Shown here piece after piece: positions 35,989-43,313 of a stretch of 64,000 bases of DNA. The stretch comes from Ignavibacteria bacterium (GTDB lineage Bacteria > Bacteroidota > Ignavibacteria > Kapaibacteriales > UBA961), in assembly GCA_016720145.1 (NCBI GenBank), contig JADJXV010000004.1, positions 62,001 through 126,000 of the forward strand. The letters run 5' to 3'. The translations under genes were made by a program, and so were the position numbers. Below the pieces are notes generated by a model. It was not told the origin of the DNA. It saw only the letters and a program-made list of their open reading frames with translations, and searched no databases. Positions within the stretch are counted from its first letter, which is position 1. Each line of letters starts with the position of its first letter.

Positions 35989-37488
35989 ATGGAAACATCT
36001 CAAATTCTTAACAGTACTGTTCAATTGATGCATACCATCAGCGATATCAATTCGGCTGCAGCTATCCTTAATTGGGATCAAGAAACGTATATGCCAAGCG
36101 GAGCAACTGCGACGCGAGCCGAACAAATCTCAACTCTCGAAACTCTTTCCCATCAATTCCTTACAGGTGCTGAAGGGCAAGCAATCGCCGGGCAAATAAC
36201 GGGTTTGAATGGCAGCGCATCAAAACATCCTCTCCTCACACTTTTTATGCATGATTTTGAACGCGCCTCCAAGCTGCCCGAAGACCTCGTTCGCCGCACC
36301 TCCCGCGCTCAGGCACTCGCTCAAGACACCTGGAAACATGCCCGTGCTGAGAAAAATTATGCGAAATTCCTGCCGGCGCTCGCTGAACTCATCGAACTCA
36401 AAATCGAGGCAGCCGAACGCTACGGATATACCGAAAACCGCTATGACGCGCTTCTCAATCTCTTCGAACCCGGTATGACTGTCGCCCAGCTCAATCCGGT
36501 ATTTGCGAATTTACGCACGGCGACAGCCAATATCTTGTCAGCAATCGCCCCGAATCGTGATAAGGTCTCAGATGCGCCAATGCTGCAGCAATATCCAAAG
36601 CAGCAGCAAATGGAATTTTCACGCTATATTTCAGGACAAATGGGTTTTAATTTTGATAATGGGCGAATCGACCTCTCTACCCATCCGTTCTGTACTTCGT
36701 TCTCGCAATATGACGTGCGCCTGACGACCCGAATAAATGAAAATGACCTGCATTCCTGCCTCTACGGCGTGATCCACGAAACCGGACACGGACTCTATGA
36801 GCAGGGCTTCGCGACTGACCTCGCCCGCACCTTCGGCGCCGACGGCGCATCGATCGGAATGCACGAGTCACAGTCGCTGCTTTGGGAGACAATTATCACC
36901 CGCACCGAAGAATTTTGGTCGTTTGCCCTGCCAAAGATGCGCGAGATATTCGGCGAAATGGTCGCAGGATTTACTCCCCGCGATTTCTACCAAGCGGTTA
37001 ATACGATTCAGCCGTCGCTTATCCGCACTGAAGCCGATGAGGTTACGTACAATATGCACATTATTCTCCGGTACGAACTCGAACGTGAGATGATTAATCA
37101 AACGATTGATTTGAAAGACATTCCGGAACTATGGAACACAAAAATGCAGGAAAATCTCGGCGTGCGCCCCGCGCATGACGGCGAAGGATGTTTGCAGGAT
37201 ATTCATTGGTCATTTGGTGGATTTGGGTATTTCCCGGGTTATACCCTCGGCAAGCTCTATGCGGCGATGGAATGGAATGTTTTGCAGCAGCAAATGCCGG
37301 ACGTCCGCACGAAAATTGCCAACGGCGACCTCACTCCCATCCGTGAATGGCTCCGCGAGAATATCCACAAGTACGGCCGCACGCAAAAGCCGGCCGAAAT
37401 TATCCAACGAGTTGCAGGAAAACCACTTACCGAGACAGATTTTGTCGAGTATGCTACGAAGAAGGCACTTGATGTGTACGGGGGGTAG
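35989..37488 (+). CDS. M32 family metallocarboxypeptidase
   Basis: The 499-residue protein is a zinc carboxypeptidase of the Taq type. The zinc motif HETGH is at residues 263-267, and the downstream glutamate lies in MHESQSLLWE. The N-terminal LNWDQETYMPSGA also fits. It removes C-terminal residues, sparing those after proline, and is cytosolic. I chose the ATG at 35989 because METSQILNST begins the family sequence; the upstream extension is not coding-like. The gene is divergent from the RodZ-like gene with about 130 bp between. Base use becomes visibly GC-richer within its first 200 bases than that of neighbours on both sides. Confidence 0.93.
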   Translation: METSQILNSTVQLMHTISDINSAAAILNWDQETYMPSGATATRAEQISTLETLSHQFLTGAEGQAIAGQITGLNGSASKHPLLTLFMHDFERASKLPEDLVRRTSRAQALAQDTWKHARAEKNYAKFLPALAELIELKIEAAERYGYTENRYDALLNLFEPGMTVAQLNPVFANLRTATANILSAIAPNRDKVSDAPMLQQYPKQQQMEFSRYISGQMGFNFDNGRIDLSTHPFCTSFSQYDVRLTTRINENDLHSCLYGVIHETGHGLYEQGFATDLARTFGADGASIGMHESQSLLWETIITRTEEFWSFALPKMREIFGEMVAGFTPRDFYQAVNTIQPSLIRTEADEVTYNMHIILRYELEREMINQTIDLKDIPELWNTKMQENLGVRPAHDGEGCLQDIHWSFGGFGYFPGYTLGKLYAAMEWNVLQQQMPDVRTKIANGDLTPIREWLRENIHKYGRTQKPAEIIQRVAGKPLTETDFVEYATKKALDVYGG

Positions 37489-37493
37489 TCATT

Positions 37494-37840
37494 AAGTCGT
37501 AAGTCATTTAGTTGTAAGTCGTAAGTCAGTAAGTCGTAAGTCGTAAGTCAGTAAGTTATAAGAAAGAAAGCATGTTCCGTCACACTGAGCTTGTCGAAGT
37601 GTTCAATTACTTACCGAATTTTAGATGTAAGAAATAAGTCTGTAAGTCTGTAAGTCAGTAAGTCAGTAAGTCAGTAAGTCAGTAAGTCAGTAAGTCTGTA
37701 AGTCTGTAAGTCTGTAAGTCTGTAAGTCTGTAAGTCTGTAAGTCTGTAAGTCAGTAAGTCAGTAAGTCAGTAAGTCAGTAAGTCAGTAAGTCAGTAAGTC
37801 AGTAAGTCAGTAAGTCAGTAAGTCTGTTAGTCTGTTAGTC
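37494..37840. repeat. Octamer tandem repeat GTAAGTC(A/T)
   Basis: After about ten imperfect GTAAGTC units to about 37560, an unrelated stretch with CACTGAGCTTGTCGAAGTGT (a dispersed repeat type common in many bacteria) interrupts; about 25 regular 8-bp units then run from 37635 to 37838. Units ending in A and T fall in blocks (T2, A5, T7, A10 or so), as expected from slippage. There are no cas genes and no unique spacers, so this is not CRISPR. The repeat fills most of the 476-bp gap between the M32 gene and the BNR array, and no gene is visible in it. Confidence 0.92.
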
Positions 37841-37845
37841 ATCTT

Positions 37846-37930
37846 CCGAGCCCCTCGCTTCTTTGCGAGCGGCTCGGTTTGTTTGTCGTCCCGAGCCCCT
37901 CGCTTCTTCGCGCGCGGCTCGGTTTGTTTG
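37846..37930. repeat. Two GC-rich hairpins in direct repeat
   Basis: CCGAGCCCCTCGCTTCTTTG (37846-37865) and its continuation form a hairpin: CCGAGCC pairs with GGCTCGG and CTCGC with GCGAG around TTCTTT. The second copy at 37891-37930 differs at a few bases in the inner stem. Both are followed by TTTGTTTG, so they may act as terminators between the converging M32 gene and BNR gene 1. Confidence 0.8.
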
Positions 37931-37963
37931 TAGGGTTATTCTGAATTTTTTGATTGCTAGGAA

Positions 37964-38193
37964 TTTACTGCTTAATAATCATCCTCGTCTCCATTCCCAC
38001 CTGCAAATAATACACGCCTGCCGGTAAACCCGAAACATTAATCTGCCGGCGCTCGGCTCCATTCAATGCTTCAGACTGTACTATCTCACCGAGGAGGGAG
38101 TAGATGTGGAGTTCGCTGGCGGACGCTGGGATATTGCTGATCGTGAGACAATCACCGTTGACAGGTTGAGGAGAGATGCGGAGGGATGAGCTT
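37964..38193. repeat. BNR-array boundary repeat, 3' half
   Basis: About 230 bp encoding the sorting domain of BNR gene 1 is nearly identical to the matching segments at 40941, 43085 and 46279. It forms the left edge of the array and has no following 5' half. Confidence 0.85.
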
Positions 38194-40862
38194 TGCGAGG
38201 TGAGCTGCTCTTCGACATCGGTAGCAAAATTGCTGAGTGTTGTTCGGAAGACTCCCTCGCCGTCGGTGCCGACATAGAGTGTCGTTCCTTTGATAGCCAT
38301 GCTGAGAATGTCGGTTGAGATGATGTTCGAATCCTTGGGAATCCACGTCGTACCATTGTCATCACTGCGATAGACGCCACCGCCTGCAGTCCCGGCAAAG
38401 ATGGTCGAACCGCTTGCTATTAAACATGTTACATTCGTATCTGTAATAGTGGGGTTGATTGCTTCCCAATGCTCACCTTTGTCAGTGCTTCTAAATACGC
38501 CCATAGCCCCGGCTGCAGCAAAGAGAGTGGATTCTGTTGCTGCTGTTGATTGAACATACTGTTCTCTTAGTTCGCGGCTCGCAGCAGTCCAATTGTCACC
38601 ATTGTCTTCGCTTCGAATGAGGATAGAAAACCAGGCGTATAATGTACCTTTATCTATTAGTAAAGAATTAACATATCCACCGGATATTTCTTTCCAGTTC
38701 TCGCCATGATCTGAACTGCGATATACTCCACCCCAAGTATAACCGCCGTTTCGCTGGAGGCCGGCAAAAATTGTGGTATCAATGACAGCTAAATACTGAA
38801 CATCCCCATAATAAATGAGTCCAGAATTAGATACTACCCAATGATCGCCGTTGTCGAGACTTTTAAAAGCAGACCTATGTCCTGTGCCTACAAAAAGAGT
38901 CGTATCCATGGTGGCAAATGAAAGGATCATCGGTGTATAAGAAAAGGGCGCTGTTAAGCCGGTATTGACTGCCGTCCAGTTATTTCCATTATCGACACTC
39001 TTGAATATACCACCCCGATCGGTTCCTACATAATACGTTGTACCTAGGAGAATTACAGAGTTTATGCTTTTATCGAGAAGTCCTGAATTTATTGCCCTCC
39101 AGTGCACCCCATTATCATCACTTCTGAATATGCCTCCATTGTAACGTCCTGCTGCTACAACGGTAGTTCCATTGAACATAAACGTAGAAATACGGTGAGA
39201 TACGATACCGGAATCTATCTTTACCCAGCTATCGCCATAATCGGTAGTTTTACACACACCTGTATTAGATTCCACATACAGAATTCCTTTATGTGTGACA
39301 AGGGTATTAATGGTTTCATACTTTAAACTAGTATAAAATTGCTTCCATGTTGCACCGTAATCGACACTGCGATAGACGCCTCCTTTTCCACTATCGGCAA
39401 CCACTGATACATAGAGCATGGTATCCAGTACCGCAAGATCATCGAAATACTTATTCGTTTTCGGTAGCCCGGTGTTGACGGATGTCCACGTCAGACCATG
39501 ATCTGTGCTTCGGTATATACCACTATCAAAAGAACTTGCGAAAATTATAGAGTCGATTATCGCAAAGGATTTAAAATTCATGGATTCGTCTCCTGAAAGA
39601 ACTGCTGTCCAAATCATACTATCGAGAGTCGCCCGAAATATCCCTTCATATGTCCCGGCTAGTAACACCGAATCAAGTATTGTAATCGAATGGGTGGATA
39701 ATTTGGAATGATTGGCATTCACTTCGGTCCAAGTATCACCACTATCGGAACTCTGAAAAACAGAGTTCGCAGCTGCTACGAATAGTGTATTACCCTTTGA
39801 AGTAAAGCTAATTATATTAGGATAATTAATTCCGGTATTGGTAGCCGTCCAATTTACTCCGACGTCCGAACTTCTAAAAATTCCCGAAAAATCAGTACCC
39901 GCAAACACCGAGGATTGAGTAATCGCCAGTGCATTCACGGTTTGTGAAAGCAATCCGGTGTTGATGACAGTCCACGAAGCACCCATGTCATCGGATCGAA
40001 TCATGCCACTATATGTTCCCGCAAAGAGCGTAGTACCAATGACTTGGAGCGTATTGATATATACGTTGCTTGTTCTGATGTTGACGGGTGTCCATGTAGC
40101 ACCGTCATCTATACTTTTTACAATGCCTTCATATGTCAGTCCTGCAAAAAGCGTGGTGCCGATGCTGGCTATTGATTGAACGTAGCGTAAGTTCTTGAGT
40201 TCATTCCATGTATCGCCATTGTCTTTACTGCGATAAGTGTTATAACTGCCTAGCGTGTAAATCTGTCCATTATTTGCAACTACTTGAGCATTAGAATTGT
40301 ACACCTTTTTCCAATGTTCACCATTATCGACACTTCGAAAGACACTATCAGTCTTATTAAATAGAGCAAAAAGTGTGACGCCATTCATTGCCATCGAAGT
40401 GGTAAGATGGGAAGGCAAGCCGGTATTAACCGAAGTCCAAGTGTCGCCATTATCAGTACTTCTATACATTCCGCCGCCATACGTGCCACAAAATACCGTT
40501 GTACTATTTGATGCAAGAGCTATCACTCTTTTATTCGTGAGTCCGGTATTGACCGCCGTCCAATGTTCGCCGTCGTCACTGCTGCGTACTACGCCACCAT
40601 TGTCAGTTCCTGCAAAGAGCATCGTTCCTTCGGTAATTATGGAGGTTACACGATTACCCGATTGTCCGGTCTTGCATTTTTTCCAATGGTCGCCATTATC
40701 AGAACTGCGAAAAACACCGCCCTTTGTGCCTGCAAAGAGCATCGTACCCTTCGCTGCAAGTGTGGAGACGTATCCGCCATACGGTCCATCACACTGCACC
40801 CACTGCGCAACAGCTACCTGCGAAGCAAGTGCAAAGAGTATAATAAGTAGAATTTTCTTCAT
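37965..40862 (-). CDS. T9SS-exported BNR/sortilin-like beta-propeller protein 1
   Basis: The 965-residue protein has a signal peptide (MKKILLIILFALASQVAVAQ), then about twenty repeats of roughly 45 residues. Each carries an Asp-box-like SxDxGxxW motif (SSDNGDHW, STDNGDTW and so on) and a turn such as GTTLFAGT. Such repeats fold as beta-propeller blades seen in sortilin and sialidases. The C-terminal domain (LRISPQPVNGDCLTISN ... GVYYLQVGMETRMIIK; the last in part YYLQVGMETRM) is a type IX sorting domain. Nothing points to sialidase catalysis; a binding or structural role at the cell surface is likely. It is the last of four tandem paralogues and shares nearly identical ends with them. Confidence 0.88.
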   Translation of the reverse strand: MKKILLIILFALASQVAVAQWVQCDGPYGGYVSTLAAKGTMLFAGTKGGVFRSSDNGDHWKKCKTGQSGNRVTSIITEGTMLFAGTDNGGVVRSSDDGEHWTAVNTGLTNKRVIALASNSTTVFCGTYGGGMYRSTDNGDTWTSVNTGLPSHLTTSMAMNGVTLFALFNKTDSVFRSVDNGEHWKKVYNSNAQVVANNGQIYTLGSYNTYRSKDNGDTWNELKNLRYVQSIASIGTTLFAGLTYEGIVKSIDDGATWTPVNIRTSNVYINTLQVIGTTLFAGTYSGMIRSDDMGASWTVINTGLLSQTVNALAITQSSVFAGTDFSGIFRSSDVGVNWTATNTGINYPNIISFTSKGNTLFVAAANSVFQSSDSGDTWTEVNANHSKLSTHSITILDSVLLAGTYEGIFRATLDSMIWTAVLSGDESMNFKSFAIIDSIIFASSFDSGIYRSTDHGLTWTSVNTGLPKTNKYFDDLAVLDTMLYVSVVADSGKGGVYRSVDYGATWKQFYTSLKYETINTLVTHKGILYVESNTGVCKTTDYGDSWVKIDSGIVSHRISTFMFNGTTVVAAGRYNGGIFRSDDNGVHWRAINSGLLDKSINSVILLGTTYYVGTDRGGIFKSVDNGNNWTAVNTGLTAPFSYTPMILSFATMDTTLFVGTGHRSAFKSLDNGDHWVVSNSGLIYYGDVQYLAVIDTTIFAGLQRNGGYTWGGVYRSSDHGENWKEISGGYVNSLLIDKGTLYAWFSILIRSEDNGDNWTAASRELREQYVQSTAATESTLFAAAGAMGVFRSTDKGEHWEAINPTITDTNVTCLIASGSTIFAGTAGGGVYRSDDNGTTWIPKDSNIISTDILSMAIKGTTLYVGTDGEGVFRTTLSNFATDVEEQLTSQSSSLRISPQPVNGDCLTISNIPASASELHIYSLLGEIVQSEALNGAERRQINVSGLPAGVYYLQVGMETRMIIKQ

Positions 40863-41169
40863 AATACATCTGGAACAGTATGAAAAATTATATAGATAGG
40901 AGAATTTATAATTGTTGTGAATTAATAATTGTTGTGAATGTTACTGCTTAATTACCATCCTCGTTTCCATTCCCACCCGCAAATAATACACGCCTGCCGG
41001 TAAACCCGAAACATTCATCTGCCGGCGCTCGGCTCCATTCAATGATTCAGAATGTACTATCTCACCGAGGAGGGTGTAGATGCTGAGTTCGCTGGCGGAT
41101 GCGGGGATATTGCTGATTGTGAGATAATCTCCACTGACAGGTTGTGGAGAGATGCGGAGAGATGAGCTT
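40799..41169. repeat. BNR-array boundary repeat, copy A
   Basis: From the first codons of BNR gene 1, across the spacer (with ACAGTATGAAAAATTA), and through the sorting domain of BNR gene 2, this roughly 370-bp block is nearly identical to those at 42958 and 46153. The cores of the genes on each side differ. Confidence 0.85.
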
Positions 41170-42896
41170 GGTGATGCGGGCTGCTCTTCGACATCGATAA
41201 CTCCGAAATCGGAAAGTTTTGCGCGGAAGACTCCTTGGCTGGTAGTACCTGCGAAAAGCAGGTCGCCGAATATGGTTAAACTATATACTCCTGAATGAAT
41301 TGAGTCTGTATTTATTGCAGTCCATGTATCTCCGTTATCGACACTTTTAAAAATTTCACCACCGGAGGCGCCAGCGAAAATTGTTTTGCCGCTTATGGCA
41401 AAGGAATGGATAGTTCTATTAGTAATGCCGGTATTAACCTCTTCCCATTCTTCACCATCATTGGTACTTCTATAGACACCAAATCCTTCGCTTCCTGCAA
41501 ATAACGTAGCTGCGTTTGAAGTTAGGCATAGAATGTTGGCGATATACAATAGACCATTTGAATTATTTATTGGTGTCCAATTATTCCCATTATCGCGACT
41601 ACGAAATAGTCCACCTTCGTATTCTGTTCCTGCATATACAGTTGTATCTCTTGCTGTAAGAGCATAGACAGCACCCGACAAAAAGTAGTCCTTCAATTCA
41701 AGCGCAGTCCAATTCTCACCATTATCCAAGCTTCGGTACACCCAACGATAGGAGGCGGCAAATAATGACGTACCGCTTACACACAGAGCCAAAGCACCGG
41801 CTCCTAACCCTTTAGATGCTAATACCCAGTTCTCACCGCTATCAGTACTGCGAAAAACTCTACTACTTGTTGATGTAAATCTACCCCCTGTTGATGCAAA
41901 AAGAGTAGTGCCACTTGTTACAATTGAACTTATCTGTGGAATCGATAGACCGGTATTAACTCCTTTCCAGCTCTCTCCTTTATCACTGCTTTTAAAAACA
42001 CCTCCTCCGCGCGTACCGGCAAATAACGTAGAACCTATCGTGGCAAACGTGTAAACACCACTGTTCGTTAAACCCTGGTTAACCTCTGTCCAACTCGTAC
42101 CTCCATTGTCACTTTGAAAGATTCCGCCGCCTGCCGTTCCTGCCAGGAGTGATTGACCAACTACGGTCAACGATAATACACTCACATTCGGCAAGCCGGT
42201 ATTGACTGCCCTCCAATTATTACCATTATCATTGCTGCAAAATACGCAGCCACTTCCTCCTGCGTATATAGTTGTACCGAGGGCGGTGAGAGCATTAATA
42301 TTTCCGTCTGTCAATCCGGTTAACACCGTAGTCCATGTTTCACCATCTGTGCTGCGATATACTTGACCTTCAGCTGTTCCTGCAAACAATGCGGTATCAT
42401 TTACGGCAAAAGACAGAATATTCATGTAAATCAAACCATTCTTAACTGACTTCCAATTCAAACCATTATCTGTACTTTTAAATACTCCTTTATCTCTTGT
42501 GCCGACATATACTGTAGAGACAACGGTGGCAAGAGCTTGGATATGATAATCTGTCAAGCCGTTATTAACCTCTGTCCAACTTTGATCCTGATCATTGTAA
42601 CGAAAAATTCCATTGCCAGAGCTGCCGGCAAAAATTGCTTTTTGGTTATAAGTAAGTGTAGTTATTGAAGAAGTTACATTTATTGAATCAGTTTTTAAAC
42701 CCGTATTTACAGGATTCCAATTACGGCCTTCATCTCTGCTTCTGTAAATTCCATCCTCTGCGACAGCAATATAGAGTTCTGAAGTATTCTTTTTAAGAAT
42801 AGATCGAATGAAAAGCCCCTTCAAACCATTATTAACCGGAACCCAATCCTTCCGGTTCGTACTTTTATAAACACCATTAGAAGTACCGGCATACAT
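40941..42896 (-). CDS. T9SS-exported BNR/sortilin-like beta-propeller protein 2 (main frame)
   Basis: The 651-residue frame holds about fourteen blades with SxDxGxxW motifs (STDNGLNW, SRDNGNNW) and the shared sorting domain. Its apparent start MYAGTSNGVYK is internal: the true N-terminus, with a signal peptide, lies in another frame at 42821-43021. Comparison with gene 1 (STLAAKGTMLFAGTKGG) shows that STLVVADN should continue into IMYAGTSNGV, needing one missing base near 42905. The joined protein would be about 690 residues. A sequencing error, real pseudogene or phase switch are all possible. Confidence 0.82.
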   Translation of the reverse strand: MYAGTSNGVYKSTNRKDWVPVNNGLKGLFIRSILKKNTSELYIAVAEDGIYRSRDEGRNWNPVNTGLKTDSINVTSSITTLTYNQKAIFAGSSGNGIFRYNDQDQSWTEVNNGLTDYHIQALATVVSTVYVGTRDKGVFKSTDNGLNWKSVKNGLIYMNILSFAVNDTALFAGTAEGQVYRSTDGETWTTVLTGLTDGNINALTALGTTIYAGGSGCVFCSNDNGNNWRAVNTGLPNVSVLSLTVVGQSLLAGTAGGGIFQSDNGGTSWTEVNQGLTNSGVYTFATIGSTLFAGTRGGGVFKSSDKGESWKGVNTGLSIPQISSIVTSGTTLFASTGGRFTSTSSRVFRSTDSGENWVLASKGLGAGALALCVSGTSLFAASYRWVYRSLDNGENWTALELKDYFLSGAVYALTARDTTVYAGTEYEGGLFRSRDNGNNWTPINNSNGLLYIANILCLTSNAATLFAGSEGFGVYRSTNDGEEWEEVNTGITNRTIHSFAISGKTIFAGASGGEIFKSVDNGDTWTAINTDSIHSGVYSLTIFGDLLFAGTTSQGVFRAKLSDFGVIDVEEQPASPSSSLRISPQPVSGDYLTISNIPASASELSIYTLLGEIVHSESLNGAERRQMNVSGLPAGVYYLRVGMETRMVIKQ

Positions 42897-43021
42897 GATG
42901 GATTGTCTGCTACTACAAGCGTAGAGACATACCCTCCGTAAGGACCTTTACACTGCACCCACTGCGCCACTACCACCTGCGAAGCAAGTATAAAAAGGAT
43001 AAAAAGTAGAATTTTCTTCAT
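42821..43021 (-). CDS. Signal-peptide part of BNR protein 2 (frameshifted)
   Basis: This 66-codon frame encodes MKKILLFILFILASQVVVAQ and WVQCKGPYGGYVSTLVVADN, identical in layout to the start of the other BNR genes. After residue 40 it becomes unlike any paralogue. One base added near 42905 joins it to the frame 40941-42896. Confidence 0.75.
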   Translation of the reverse strand: MKKILLFILFILASQVVVAQWVQCKGPYGGYVSTLVVADNPSCMPVLLMVFIKVRTGRIGFRLIMV

Positions 43022-43313
43022 AATACATCTCCGGAAAAGTATGAAAAATTAGATAGATATGTGAATTGATAGTTGTTGTGAATGTTACTGCTTAATTACC
43101 ATCCGCGTCTCCATTCCCACCTGCAAATAATACACGCCTGCCGGTAAACCTGAAACAGAAATCTGCCGGCGCTCGGCTCCATTCAATGCTTCAGAATGCA
43201 CTATCTCACCGAGGAGGGAGTAGATGTGGAGTTCGCTGGCGGAACTGGGAATATTGCTGATCGTGAGATAATCACCGTTTACAGGTTGAGGAGAGATGCG
43301 GAGGGATGAGCTT
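42958..43313. repeat. BNR-array boundary repeat, copy B
   Basis: This covers the first codons of BNR gene 2, the spacer (GAAAAGTATGAAAAATTAG) and the sorting domain of gene 3, and is nearly identical to copies A and C. Confidence 0.85.

Noticed and set aside
37494..37840. Possible CRISPR array
   Set aside because: Units are 8-bp tandem copies with no unique spacers and no cas genes nearby.
40297..40899. 200-codon plus-strand frame across BNR gene 1
   Set aside because: Its repeats (SPLSVLRK and the like) are the reverse reading of the blade repeats; it is a shadow of the propeller gene.
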